DNA of 64,000 bases, from NCBI GenBank assembly GCA_033977485.1, contig CM066994.1:14257585-14321584 (forward strand). Direction: 5' to 3'. The position numbers and the translations under genes are program-made. Shown here piece by piece: positions 44,631 through 56,942 of the stretch. Origin of the DNA: Hydrangea macrophylla. Taxonomy: Eukaryota; Streptophyta; Magnoliopsida; Cornales; Hydrangeaceae. The notes under the pieces are model-generated. The model saw nothing but the letters and a program-made list of their open reading frames with translations, ran no database searches and had not been told where the DNA came from. Each line of letters opens with the position of its first letter. The first letter of the stretch is position 1.

Positions 44631-45676
44631 AACAATGATACACATACACACTAAATCCCAGTAAATGACCCACAGGGGCATTTAAGCAAAAAAATAAAGT
44701 CTTGTTGTGGGACCCACACTCATCTTTCAACTCAAATCCCCAATTCCCTCCCATTTTTCCCAAATCTCCCCCAAATCTGTTCTGCTCAAAATAACCTAGC
44801 GAGAAGAACCCCAGTTTCAGCGAAGCCCTTACCGTCGACCCCTTGCCGGAACCGTCGCCGGCGATCCGTCCCCATCACCGTCGAATAAGGAATCATGATT
44901 TCTCTTATTCATTCTAGTTGGGAATAAGAATAAGGATGCCCCATTTCATGATTTTGCAGAGTTGAAAATTCCGTAATTTTGCTATGATTCAAGAACAAAG
45001 ATGACCCATTTTTGCTAATGATTTTGCTATCAAAATTTCATGATTTTTGCTATAATTTTGCTATCAAAATTTCATGATTTTGCTGGGAATAAGAACAAGG
45101 ATGACCCATTTTTGCTTGATTCATGATTTTGCTAGGAAGAACATGATCAACAATGTTCTCAAAGAATTTCTTGTAAGGATGACCCATTTTTGCTATGATT
45201 CATGATTTTGCTCTGATTTTGGGTGTTCTTTGTGAGAGTTGATTTCTTCATTGTATTGTATTAGTGGTATTAGTTAGTATGTATTTCTCTCTCTCTCTGC
45301 AAAGTTGCCCACAGTGTTTGTTTACTCTGAGGTTGGTTAGAATTAGAACCATATTTTAGAATTAGAACAACATGGTTTGTCCAAAGTCACCCCAATGAGA
45401 GAGATGAAGAAAGGGGAGAGAGAGAAGACTTACCCACCTTCGGTGATGACGGCGACCGCCGGTGACGGGGAGCTCCTACCCGAAACGAGGCGACGGGAGG
45501 TGGAAAGGGTTGGACTGTGGGTTCTCAGAATTGGGGATTGTTGGGGGAAATGGAGGGAAATTGAGTTGTTTAGGGACATGAGTGTGTGGGGTGTGGGTCT
45601 CACAAATTTTTTTTTTGCTTAAGTACCCCTGTGGGTCATTTGGTGGGTAGTTTAGTGTGTCTACCTAACATTTTTG
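44631..45676. mobile_element. Long-TIR element inserted in MITE B
   Basis: Left AACAATGATACACATACACA and right end (TGTGTCTACCTAACATTTTT) are imperfectly inverted. The match improves inward: AATGACCCACAGGGGCATTTA against its inverse near 45625-45645, then GGGACCCACACTCA and CAAATCCCC-type blocks. TIRs are about 250 bases. Flanks AAAAATATG and AAAAATAATATG suggest an imperfect ~9-bp duplication, so it is probably Mutator-like. The interior has repeats of TTTTGCTATGATTCATGATT (44930-45230). The frame at 45377 lies in the right TIR and is not a gene. Confidence 0.7.
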
Positions 45677-45978
45677 AAAAATAATATGCCAATTTAGGAA
45701 AGTGGACACTTATTGTGGGATATCCAAAAAAGGAGATGTTGACACTTATTATGGGACAGAGGGAGTATAATACAACTTTCTTAAATATTGTGCAAAATAG
45801 AAGTTGACACTTATTATGAGACGGATGGAGTATATATTTCTACTCTAGATCTAGACCGTTCAAAAACCTCCGGTGGAGCCCACAACTAATAAAAAACCGA
45901 AAAAAAAAAATAGATAGGCCCCATGCTTTTTGAACAATACCCAAACCGAACGTGCCACGGATTAGTCTAACCGCCTCG

Positions 45979-46084
45979 TATAAATACACTCCATAGTCCA
46001 TATATAAATACACTCTATCACAATACTCTGTCACGTAAAACACACACACACACACACACACAGAGTCACCTAGCAGAACACGGC

Positions 46085-46116
<32 letters not shown>

Positions 46117-46142
46117 ACAAATCTACTGATTTTCACCATTGT
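45979..46142 (+). promoter_or_regulatory. CBSX5 core promoter and 5' leader
   Basis: Two TATA boxes, TATAAATA at 45979-45986 and 46003-46010, each followed by ACACTC. Start of transcription is expected near 46035. The leader then holds a (CA)n run (46041-46062) and a (CT)n run (46087-46116) before the ATG at 46143. CT-rich leaders are common in plant genes. Confidence 0.65.
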
Positions 46143-48571
46143 ATGGCAGTTCGCTTCTCTCTAGCTGACCTCTGTCTCGGCAAGCCGCCGCTGAGATCTC
46201 TCTCCGTCACCGCCACCGTCGGCGACGCCTTGTCGGCACTCCGAATCTCCGACGAGAGCTCATTCAGCGTTTGGAATTGTGACCACTCGTCGCCGGCGAA
46301 AAAATCCGGCGAAGAGAGCTGTCGATGTATCGGAAAAGTTTGTATGGTCGATGTGATCTGCTTTCTCTGCGAAGATCAGAACAAATCGTCTCCGTCGACG
46401 GCTCTGAAATCGCCATTATCGGCTCTTCTGTCAAAAGCTCCAGGTCACGTGAGGCACGTGGAGTCTTCTTGGAGGTAATGGATAGGACTTTGCAGTTGCA
46501 GTCTCTATCTTCTTCTTCTTCAATTTTATTTGTAACTTTCTGAAATATTAATTCTATCGCTTTATTTCTGTGTCGTCTTGCTCATAAATTTTTATTTTAC
46601 TGTTTTGTGACTTGTAATTAATTGTTTTTTTTTTTTTAATAACGTATCGCTGTTGTTTAATTAATTTGACTAAAACTTGACTCGTAGTGATAATTTTTAT
46701 GATTACTTAATTATAAATTTTTGAGAAATATCATAATTTTCTTTCATCTGAGAATATTATTATTGCCTTTTGGTACAATTACAACAAATTGATTTTATTT
46801 CCTCTGTTTTTGTTTTCTATTGCTCTGTAAATCACATTTTGTTGTTCTGTTTCTAACTAGTTTGACTAGAAATTGACTCATTATTATCCGAGTTTATAGA
46901 CTATTAAACTCAAAAAGAAATTGAGTAAAATCAGGAAATTCATGGATCTGAAAAATTTACTGGTCTACTTCCTTCAATTTCCTCTGTTTTTGTTCCAATC
47001 AGAAATTCTCAGTTTCTGAGATATATTCGTAATTATTATTATTGTTATTATTTTTTTGCAGTTTAATGAAGCCATTGGTATCATTTTTACAACTACATTT
47101 GCTTTTATTTCCCTCTGTTTTTGTTCTGTATGGCTCTCAAGTTCTCTGATTTAACTAGTTTGACGAGAAATTGACTCATGATTAACCTAATTTACGGACA
47201 ATTAAACTCAATTAAGCAATTTAATTGCAGGTTATTAAAAAATAGGAAATTCTTGTATCTGAAAATGTTAAACGATTGATTTATTGTTTTTTTTTTTCCC
47301 CTTCAATTTCCTCTGTTTTTGTTCCAAATCTCAAATTCTCATTTTCTAAGTTATCTCTCTGTTTTTTTGCAGTTTAATAGACGCCATTGATATGATTATC
47401 CTTCAAGGTGCTCAAAACCTAGTAGTTCCAATAAAAAGCAATTCAAAGAGAAAGCTGCTCCTCAAATCATCATCTATAACTCAAACATTCCACAACGGCC
47501 GCGAGTACTGTTGGCTAACTCAAGAAGACGTGATCCGATTCCTACTGAGTTCAATCGGCCTCTTCTCTCCGATTCCATCTCTCTCCATCGAAAAGCTCGG
47601 CATCATAAGCACCGAATTACTCACCGTAGAATACCACTCCCCTGCCTCCTCGGCGATCGGAGCCATTTCACAATCCTTGGAAAAACAAACTTCTGTTGCC
47701 GTCGTCGATGATGACGGTGTCCTGATAGGAGAGATCTCTCCGTTCACGATCGCCAACTGCGACGAGACTGTTTCGGCGGCGATATTAACTCTCTCCGCCG
47801 GAGATCTGATGGCGTACATCGATTGCGGTGGCCCACCGGAGGAGATTGTGAGAGTCGTGGAGGCGAGACTCAAGGAGAGAAAATTGGAGGGAATGTTGGG
47901 GTATGTTTTTCCAGAGCATCCCCCTCGTTTTTTTTTTTTTCATAACGAATTAGGACTTACCACTTAACTCCAATGAAGCACATACACCAACACGGCACGA
48001 CAAAGTTCTAAAAAATTATACATCGACATTGCAATAAAAAAAGTGTACGTGTTATCTTCTTCAAAGTGTCGGTGCTTCATAGCTTTAACATTGAAAAACT
48101 AGTTAAAACTTACTGAAAACTTTAAGTGAATTTTGATAACAAAAATCACTGAATGCAATCTGATTTCTATCGGAACTAATCTGTTTCTCGACTATTACAC
48201 CCTTAGTTTAATATTTTCAGTACTTAAAATTCAGCATTTAATTTTTAATTTTATCATACAGGGACTTTCAAATCTCTTCCCCAAATTCAAATTCAAATTC
48301 AAATTTGTCGTCGTCGGATGAGGAGTCACTTTCTTCACCAACGGCGTCGTTGAGGAGGTCAGGAAGGTACAGTAGGTCAAGTAGCTACTCGGCGAGGATG
48401 GTGAGGAGGTCAGAGGCTATAGTGTGCCATAGTGGGAGTTCTTTGGTGGCGGTGATGATTCAGGCGATTGCTCATAGGGTGAGTTATGTGTGGGTGATTG
48501 AGGATGATTGTAGCTTGGTTGGGATTGTGACTTTTACTGATGTTTTGGGAGTTTTTCGGGAGTATTTATAG
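46143..48571 (+). CDS. CBSX5: CBS domain-containing protein, CBSX5 type (three exons)
   Basis: Exons: 46143-46474, 47373-47900 and 48262-48571, with GT donors (GTAATG, GTATGT) and AG acceptors. The codon is split 2+1 at both joins, giving 389 residues and TAG at 48569-48571. Length and motifs fit plant CBSX5-like proteins: MAVRFSLADLCLGKPPLRSL start, CIGKVCMVDVICFLC, EGAQNLV-like QGAQNLVVPI, GREYCWLTQEDVIRFL, YHSPASSAIGAI, TSVAVVDDDGVLIGEIS, SAGDLMAYIDCGGPPEEIV, and a last CBS unit with VWVIEDDCSLVGIVTFTDV. CBS pairs bind adenosine nucleotides and sense energy state; the precise task of CBSX5 is not settled. The linker SSPNSNSNSNLSSSDEE at the start of exon 3 is low complexity. The second intron (47901-48261) holds MITE-like debris. 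There is no break. I compared with the family from memory only. Confidence 0.92.
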
Positions 48572-49885
48572 TTCCATGGATGAGAAAATGAGGACCTTTT
48601 AGAATGAAGTTCTGATTCTGATCGTTGAGAGAGCAAGTGAAAAGAAAAGAAAAAAAAAAAGAGTAATGTTATATATGCTTTTCAAATTTTGTATCCTAAA
48701 TGGTTTTTAAATACAGGTGGTAGTGAGCCGATTTGATTTTAATTAAGAGTATATTGAATTAGTTTCACCATTATTGAATGTAATCTCACAATCATGTGTT
48801 TGGAATAAAAAAATTTGAGTAGTATAGGATTACTAAAAAAAAAAAAGAGGAGGGTGGCGTGTGATTTGGAATTTTAATTTTAATTTTTTTGCTTTTTGAG
48901 CTTCTAAATTTCTAATGTTTTATATTTATAATATGCTAAATTGATTATGAAGAGAACGATTTGAAATCCATGTCCCTTTCTTTGGAAAATCCTTCATTTT
49001 CCCTTTTTTGCTTTATTTTATTATAAAGGTGTTTGCCCTTTTTCTTTATTTTGGATTGAGAGCATGTGGTAGAGAGTCTAGAGACAGTGGACAATAAGTA
49101 GGTGCTTGTAAGTCCTGCTAGAAAGTGATATTGGTATATTATATATGCCATTTAAAAAAAACGAAAATGTCTAGAATATATATGTATCATTCATTCATTT
49201 TTAGGTAGGTCTCAATGGATAATAGTGAAGTGTCATAAAAATACTGTATGTGGTAGAATTAGGGGGTGTAAAGTGGGCGAAATTGGCCTATCCCGTCCCC
49301 CCATCTCGCTAATTGGTTGGCTGTAACTTATCACGTTCTGTGAATGAGCTCAATTTGAAGCCTAACTTATTAGGTATGAGTTCAGGTCGATTTTTACTTT
49401 TATGGCCCACAACTCAGCTCGTCTAACATGCCAACTCATTTGCCACGCTAACCCAATTTGGCTTTTAATCCTGCCCATCCCTGGCCTGCCAACCCATGAG
49501 TCCAACCCATAAGTACCTTTTCTCTTTACGAGGGGAAGGGATCAGCATTAGGAAGTTTGAGTGCTGCCAAATTGGCAGCTTCCATCACAATAGTTTTTTT
49601 TTTTTTTTTTCATTTTTACAAACAAAAAAAAAGACCAAAAAAAATATAAATTGTGTCCTGTATATAACACATGGGGTACTGTCCAATTGGCTGCGAGGAT
49701 CCTAAACCCATTGCGAGTCTATGACAGACTGTGACCACTTGACTGTCATGACAATGCTTCAGCTTTAGTGCTTTACTTTACATCACACCTACTGACTTGA
49801 GGCTTGAGTACACGAAATTGACACTCTCTCCGCATCTTTTTTTTTTTTTGGGTGCAATCTTTAGAAATTCAATTTTTTTGAAAAA
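48572..49885. other. 3' flank of CBSX5 and intergenic DNA
   Basis: An AATAAA-like GGAATAAAAAAA lies near 48801, a candidate poly-A signal. The block 48665-48800 (CTTTTCAAATTTTGTATCCT, GGTGGTAGTGAGCC) is a diverged half of the dispersed repeat seen at 53198. No gene. Confidence 0.45.
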
Positions 49886-50045
49886 GACTTGTGTACAATA
49901 AAAATCGTGCAGTTTAAATTGTGACACTCACAATTTGAACAGTAAATTGGGCAATTTTTTAAAAACTATTTTTGCAAAAACAACTTTACTGTTCAAACTG
50001 TAAGTGGCACAGTTTGAACTGCACAGTTCTTACTGCACACAAGTC
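49886..50045. mobile_element. Fold-back MITE with GACTTGTGTAC arms
   Basis: The left arm GACTTGTGTACAATAAAAAT pairs with the right arm (GTTCTTACTGCACACAAGTC). The inner arms (GTGCAGTTTAAATTGTG, AATTTGAACAGTAAA) are inverted as well, so the 160 bases form one long hairpin. Confidence 0.75.
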
Positions 50046-50459
50046 TGTTTCCAATTTTTTAAGGAGGTAAAAAAAATTTATACATACTTTTCACAATTAT
50101 CTCTAATCATTACAATAATTTTTTTTAGTTTTGTCTTGGTGTAGATTTCAAGGAAATGTAGTTTTGGAAAGTAAGTAAAAATTGTATACTAATTTAGGAA
50201 AGTTGACACTAACTTTGGAACATCCCAAAATGTAATATAGAACTCAAAAAAGGGGGACAGAAGGAGTAATTTTACTCTCCTCCATCCCCATATAAGTGTC
50301 TACATTTCTGTTTTTGAATGTCCTAAAAAAATTGGCACTTTTGAAAGTCAAGTTCTCCGTACAAAATTTATAATACACTTACAATAAAGACTAAATAGCA
50401 TTTATGTGTAGTCTCATAATAAGTAGGAAAGTCAAACACCCAGTAAAATAGGAAAGTGA

Positions 50460-50759
50460 AGTTGTCCTGGGTTCTGGATATCCCTAAAGATAAAGTAGTA
50501 TTTGGGTGGTCTCTATCATCAACAAGTTTGAAGTTGTTTTGGATTCCGGATCTCTCTACTCGGTGGTCCTTGTGGCGCAGTGGTGGATTCCTTTTGTAGC
50601 TGACATAGGGTTTTCTATGGTCGCTTATGCTTCCTTATCCATTGTACTCTTGGTTGTTTTGCCTTTGCTTGTTCTTTTATTTATTTTTGTTGTTTGTTTG
50701 GTTTTCTTTGTAAGGTTTGATTTTCATTAATGGAATTTTAGTTTTTGAGCAAAAAAAAA
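50460..50759 (+). mobile_element. Possible 3' end of a LINE, A-tailed
   Basis: The unique-looking stretch ends TTTTCATTAATGGAATTTTAG then TTTTTGAGC and a run of ten As, a form common at 3' ends of plant L1 elements. It is flanked by Stowaway-like fragments (50275-50450 and 50745-50810), so it may have landed in one. The 74-residue hydrophobic frame at 50506 is not recognisable. Confidence 0.35.
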
Positions 50760-50999
50760 ATGTGCAAACTTGAAGTGGACACTTATTTTGGGACGGAGGG
50801 TAGAGTTGTTCAAGAAAAATCGTGGACTGAACTGATCGATCAAATCGAGCCTATTTGGTCGGTTTTCAAAAGTATAGTTAAAGAAGGAAACCAAACTGAT
50901 CACCAGAAATACCCAAAAAAAAAAAACCCGACCAAACCGAGCCATTCGGGACGATTTTTAAACATGAAAAAAAAAACCAGAACGAACTGATCGATGAAC

Positions 51000-51706
51000 A
51001 CCCTAATGGAGGGAGTAGTTTAAAGGGAATTTGCAATTAGCATTCATTTTAGGATTTTTCATCCATTTAAATATTCACTGAATAAATGCCAGTTCATGTT
51101 TTTGGAAATATGTTTTTTTTTTTAATAAATTGTTTTTAAAATTGATTAAAAAAATTTAAAAAATTTAAAAAAAAAAAAAAAACAGTGGATCAACCTGCAA
51201 ATCAACCTGTGGGCCAACCAGTAGACTAACCCGACATCAACACAAATCCAACTCATTAGTTGCCCCACCCCCGTCCCATAGACCCACAAATTTATGAGTT
51301 AGGTCGAGTTACCCCTTTGGACTAACGAGTCGCCCCGCCTACTTCTCCACCCCGCCTCACAATCTGTTGAAATTCGTCCAACTTGCCAACATGGCAGGGT
51401 GGGCGCGGGCCACCTCATTTGACACTCGTAGGTAGAATAATGCTATGATTCCAGATTTGCTATCCAAATGCTTTGTTGGGTGTACTGTATGGATATGTAT
51501 GTAATACCACCAATCATTGTCACAATATATGGTATAATTGCTAAAGCATTTTAAAAACGGACTCGAAATCCGAACTCTAAATGAAAATTTTGAATTCAAA
51601 TTTGGTAAACATAGCATACCCTTTGTTATAATATGGTGGCAATTGATAATAACTTTTAAGGGTGTCAACTAATAGTAACAAATGGGAACGAAATTTTTTT
51701 TTAGAG
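51000..51706. other. Intergenic, repeats only
   Basis: 51185-51420 is rich in CCAACC and CCCGCC words and is in part the inverse of 49260-49500, possibly two arms of one old element. 51430-51640 resembles other dispersed non-coding repeats here (GTACTGTATGGATATGTATG, GGTATAATTGCTAAAGCATT). Confidence 0.35.
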
Positions 51707-51874
51707 TACTATTACACCCACACCCTTTTTAACACACAGTTTTAAATCCAGGTACCTTGTGTTATGTGAGTGGTGCACAGAAAAGTGTGAAATTTTAAGC
51801 AGTACAAGGTACATGCATTTAAAGTATAGTGTGTCAAAAAGTGTATAAAAAATGTGTATACCTAACATTATTAT
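51707..51874. mobile_element. Fold-back MITE, AATGCTAGGCACA family (diverged copy)
   Basis: It has the family core GTACCTTGTGTTATGTGAGT, GGTGCACAGAAAAGTGTGAA and GTACATGCATTTAAAG. The ends are eroded (GTGTATACCTAACATTA on the right). Confidence 0.55.
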
Positions 51875-53197
51875 TTTTGTTTTTTGAAGGAGTCATGATA
51901 GCAACAATTGATACATCTGAGAGTATCCTAGTCCTTATGTGCATGATACAACTAAATTATTTGATATTATTGTTAAATGATCCAAAAAAAAAAAAGTATC
52001 AAAAGATTTGTATCCAAGTCTTTCGCATCATCAATCATATTACTCCGTATTAGAGAAGGACAAATTCAATCCACAGAGTCTTTTTCCATCGCAAGTTTGG
52101 GGAAGTTGTTTATGAGTTTGACTCGCACGAAAATTTCAAGATTACTTGTTTGATGTTTCAAAAACACGTAAATTGACTTAAAATGTTGCGAGTAAATGTG
52201 GTATAGATTCTATTACATTAATTAAGTGGACTTTTTATCGTATAAAAACAAGAATAAAAGATGAAAAGAAGAAGAAGATGATAGAGTTTAAATAATGCCT
52301 TCGAAGTAATGATTAAACTATAAAAGATAAGTAAAGAAAATTGTAGGCTAAGAAACTAATTAACTAGAATCTAATCTAGTGCTAGAACTAAAGAAAAGAA
52401 GAACAATATAGGGATGATATATTGATGTTGTAGTTGATATTGGTCAGGGACCATTTACAAGGAGTACATTACAACATATTTGTAGAGGAAACCTATAACT
52501 CTCTATTTGAATTTGAATATCTCCCTCCCAAATAACTAACGATTCAAATTCCTACAACTTTTAAGTAGTTTGAAAATCATCCTATAATGCTAAATGTCCT
52601 CTAAATAATCAACTCATAAGCCGTCACTTGTCGTTAATCCAAATTACTTCCATAAAAAGCTAAACTAACATATAAATATAAACTAAAATACATAAAGTAT
52701 AGAATTATTTTTTTATGGAACAAACACTATTACTATGTTTTTTATCCCACCGTATCAGTATGTGAATATGGGGCCGTAAAAACATCTTTTTATGATAGCA
52801 AGTACAAAATGAAAACAATGCTTTAAATCCTAGACCTACACATGTTTTCCAGCATTTGCGGTGGGGCTGAAAACAAACTTGGCTAAGAAGTACAAAATGA
52901 AACAAACCACTGATGTAATGACAGAGCATATACAATAAGTTTAGGAATATGATGTGGATGTGAGAATGTCTCTGTTTGTGGACAATCTCTTGTGATTTAA
53001 GACCAACTACAACCCACCATCCAATTTTAATACCAATTCTATCACTCCATTTGGTATGACCGATCAAATATGACACTCTAATACTATGTTAAATGGTCTA
53101 CCAAAATTTGGCTTCATGACACTATCATGCCATATTTGGCACAAGTCACTTCAGCCACATCATCACTTTAATCAACATTCGCTTTCTATGTTTTTCT
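51875..53197. other. Intergenic, no gene seen
   Basis: AT-rich sequence without readable protein motifs. The 123-residue minus frame at 52705-53076 matches nothing I know and has no supporting structure. Confidence 0.45.
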
Positions 53198-53455
53198 TCT
53201 CAAATTTTGCATCCTAAATACATATAGGAGATCATTTTTATATTTAATCTTCGATCCCATTGTATTGGCCAATGGGATGCTTGGGTGAGCATTGATGAAC
53301 CATTTTTTGGGTGAGTAAAAGTATTTTCTACATATAGTGGTGACCACTTGATTTTTGTTCGAGGATATTGAAGTGGTCCCATCATTATTGCAGGTGGTCC
53401 TACTGCCACATGTAATTGGGGGGAGCATTTGTAATGCAAAATTTGGGAAGCATAG
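53198..53455. mobile_element. Probable MITE with CAAATTTTGCAT ends
   Basis: The left CTCAAATTTTGCATCC pairs with the right (GTAATGCAAAATTTGGG). The middle has GTGGTGACCACTTGA and GTGGTCCTACTGCCACATGT, shared in diverged form with 48700-48780 and 55800-55890. Confidence 0.45.
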
Positions 53456-55126
53456 CATTATCATTTTGAGCACCAACAGCTACTTTCTTCCGGCGGATAC
53501 ATTTAGTAAATGATCATTTTCTCCTTAACCAAAGGCTACTTTAAAAGATAAATGGTAGCTGAGCCAAAATGTAGTATTTTAAATGACATGTGACATTGGT
53601 GCAAAAATATCAAAATATAACATTTGACATTGTAGCAATGCCAAAAAATAACATTGACATGCTAAAAATGACATGTTACATTGGAGTTGTTCTAACTATT
53701 GTCTAATGTCCTAAACAATGTTTTATTTAGGTCCAAAATGTTTTATTTATACCATAAAAAGTAGCAGATCAGATACTACACAGATTTGACATACTTGTCC
53801 CTTTGTTATTTTAAAGGTGTTTTTGGATAGGTGAAGAAGATGATGTCTTTGAGCCCGTTTGTCTGTGCTTATGCTTATGCGATTTTGATTGTGATTGATA
53901 GAACTGCTTAAATGTAGAACTACTTATTATGGCTTTGGTGTTTGATTCCTAGAAAGTGGAATGTGATTCTGAATGTGCAAAAGTCAATTGTGCCCTTCAA
54001 CTATAATATTTTTATGTTAAATAATACGCCAATATATATCAGCATTACTAACTGTTGTGAATTAATTATTAATTTGTTAAATATGTTTCATTTGCAAGAT
54101 TACTTTAGTACCCTAACATCAGTAACATTGTATTTTTGCCCACAAAAATGTGCATACTTTTATCTACATTGTAACTTGTCAGTTAGCATTTCCCATTAAA
54201 TATATATGAGCAAGAGTTTTAGCCCATTTGGCAAGGGCGTTCCATGACAAGGCCATTATCAGGGTTCGAACATTTATCACTACCATTTCCCTGAAACTTA
54301 AGTCCTTGCACGAGACCACGAAAAAAGTGTATTAAACATATAATGTGAAGGGCAAATATGTAAGTTTGAGTTCAATATATGCGATCTAGAGAAAAGCACC
54401 TAAAGGGGTGCTTATTCCCCATCGTGGTTTAACATGGGCCCCACTCAAATGTTGTTTGAAACCAAACACATCTTTTCTGCGTTTTTGTAGCAAGAACTGC
54501 GTTTCTTACCCCCCATATCGCAATGACAAACAGGGTCTTTGTCATACAAATCGGTCTCCAGCTTGGCAGAGGTGGTGGTGAAGGCGTTATCAGTGCCTGT
54601 TGCCTGTTGGGTCATTAATTTTCTTATTAAGGCAATAAGACATGACTTGGACGTGTGTGTGTATATATATATATACACATACATATATGATATATCTCTA
54701 CCAAATTAGAATCGCAAATTTAATTCTCAAATGTTTAGACAAATATATCACATGATTTGTCAATGATCATAGTACCACTGATCACTACAGGTAATACTTG
54801 GAGGACACAACTCAATTGGAGGTTTGGGGGTGCGCCACTGAGGTAAAAAGAAATTGGATCTATTTATTTATATGGCAAATGTTTTCTGTTTGGAAAAAAA
54901 AAAAGTAATAATTTTGCTTTGTGAGACTTCTAATTGTTTTGAGATTTGAGCTTTTAATCCTCTTTGGGTATAGTTGATTTTGATATTCCTTATTAATTTC
55001 AAAACTCAATTAATGGGTGTGTTGAATTACAATTAGTGTTGCAATGTGTGTATTTTCATGGACCAATTGGTAAAAGTTGAAAATTTAGTGGAGCCAAGGT
55101 GTAAATCAATTTAATTTGCAGGCCAA
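53456..55126. other. Intergenic, repeat debris, possible SINE
   Basis: 54200-54320 has a tRNA-like TTAGCCCATTTGGCAAGGGC and a box-B-like GGGTTCGAACA, then an A-rich end; possibly a SINE. 53850-53960 is MITE-like and related to 9185-9275. No gene. Confidence 0.35.
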
Positions 55127-55238
55127 TATATTTATACTATTTGTAAGTTTGAATAATTTGCAAGCCAAATTAGAAATTCAAAATATTTATACTATTTGTA
55201 AGTTTGAATAATTTTGCAGCCAAATTAGAAATTCAAAA
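55127..55238. repeat. ~55-bp tandem duplication
   Basis: Two copies of ATATTTATACTATTTGTAAG ... GCCAAATTAGAAATTCAAAA, head to tail, differing by about three bases. Confidence 0.8.
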
Positions 55239-56689
55239 ATTTTTCGGGTATCTCTTTTTCCACTCGTGAGTTGGGATATTCCAATTATCACTATTACTCC
55301 CCCCTCCCCACCACACACACACACAAATCACACTAGAACAGCACACTGTAGATACACAAGGAAGGAGCTGTACCAAAACAAGTTCTTATTTTCACTAATA
55401 CAGATAATGAATTTTGAAAAATGCTTTAAGTACTTTTCCTGCTCTTTTAAAGTGTGGTTAGTTCGCGTGTTCAAGTGTATCTATGTGCTCAATATCATTT
55501 TAGAACATGAAAAATACCTAAGAAATAATACTAAAGTATTGTCCAGAACATACAAATATCCATTTGTATATATGCGTTATACATAAAAATATTTAAACTA
55601 ATTGAAGGGAGGTAAGTAATGCCCACCTAAGTGATGAGTATTCAAATCTCCCTTCCCCCATGTATCGAAAGAGAAAGAAGTAATGTTATGCCACCTGAGC
55701 TCTTAAAAAAAAAAGAAAAAAGAAGAAGACGAAAAACCATATGCTTTTTAAATTTGTATTTCAAAGTGTTTATCGTGACAGTGTTTGATGAAAAAAAAAA
55801 AAAAGAGTACATGTGGCAGTAAACCCACTAATTATAATTATCATTGAACGATGTTGGAGTATTTCCGCCATCATTGAAGGTGATCCCACAAAGTGTGACT
55901 AATCTCATGTCTATTTAGTTTAGTGACTTTAGTTCATGTGTAACATGTGTTTCAAGCAAAAAAAAAAAAAGTTTAGTCCATGTGCACATGACGTATCATA
56001 TCATTAAGGATATCATCAACGATATGAAATGCGGTTAAAGAACTCCAATAATACCGTGTATGTCACGAAGACAGAAGAAAAAATAAATTATTAAATAAAT
56101 AAAGAAAAAAAGAAAGAAAAGAAGAACTTTACTTTGTTTCCAACTATTCCAAATTGCAATTAGCTGACGTGTCAGGTGTGGAATATATTCACAGAATAGA
56201 ATATTGTCCTGTCTTCACATTTGAATCCCATTTGTTTTAACAGTTTGCACTATAAGATGTAGCCATAATATCACATACTATTGCATGTGGCACGGAAATC
56301 AAATTTCAAAAGTATAATACTAATAAGAGAAATGTATTGAAGTAGTTTTTTTTTTTTTATCCTTCGCAACTTTGAGATTCTCGCTAATATTTTATACGGT
56401 TTACCTGTTTACCGTTTTATCAAAATAGAACTTGGGACGAATTCTGGGTGCATCCACCGATCCTACAGCACATGCACAAATTAAGTTAAAGAGAGGCTAA
56501 TGTTAACATCTAAACCTACACCAAACTAAAATATTTGCGTTTATGTGGATATCCATCCCTCTCAACTGACTTAATTTCAATCTTTTGGGATTTCAAATCA
56601 TTGACCTCCATTAAGGAAGCCAGGGGCTCCATTATTGTCTTCTTGTCATTACATACATGCATTACTGAATTTCTACAAGTATCATTCTT

Positions 56690-56747
<58 letters not shown>

Positions 56748-56911
56748 TGATGTAATGGTGGGTGGTGGTCCTAGTAGTGGAAGGTAATGACTAATCAAGT
56801 TTGACACGCCACTTGGCGTCTATATAGCTATTTTCAGGACATTTTTTTGTCTGCCGTAAGATATGTATCTTCGGTGTGTACAAGTCCTTTGGAAGAATCT
56901 CCAAACATGGG

Positions 56912-56942
<31 letters not shown>

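Larger units (their letters stand above)
42384..45765. mobile_element. Inner Stowaway-like MITE (B), interrupted twice
   Basis: It begins CTCATTCCGTCCCATAATGA and ends TTATGGGACAGAGGGAG, flanked by TA (42382-42383 and 45766-45767). Pieces 42384-42456, 44490-44630 and 45677-45765 line up in order with the intact copy 3715-4006. The gaps are a Helitron and a long-TIR element. Confidence 0.85.
42157..45830. mobile_element. Outer Stowaway-like MITE (A), reverse orientation, interrupted
   Basis: It begins CTCCTTTCGTCCCATAATAA and ends CACTTATTATGAGACGGATG-GAG at 45830, with TA on both sides (42155-42156 and 45831-45832). Left part 42157-42381 and right part 45768-45830 join to one ~290-base MITE of the 3715 family, oriented opposite to it. 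MITE B sits in a TA inside it. Confidence 0.85.

Noticed and set aside
45377..45622. 81-residue frame
   Set aside because: It lies in the right TIR of the long-TIR element and is the inverse of non-coding left TIR sequence.
45840..46139. Minus-strand 99-residue frame
   Set aside because: It covers the CBSX5 promoter and its CA and CT microsatellites on the opposite strand.
47511..47873. Other-frame ORFs over CBSX5 exon 2
   Set aside because: Shadows of the real exon, which has CBS motifs and proper splice sites.
52705..53076. 123-residue minus-strand frame
   Set aside because: No recognisable domain, no promoter or splice context, AT-rich; most likely chance.
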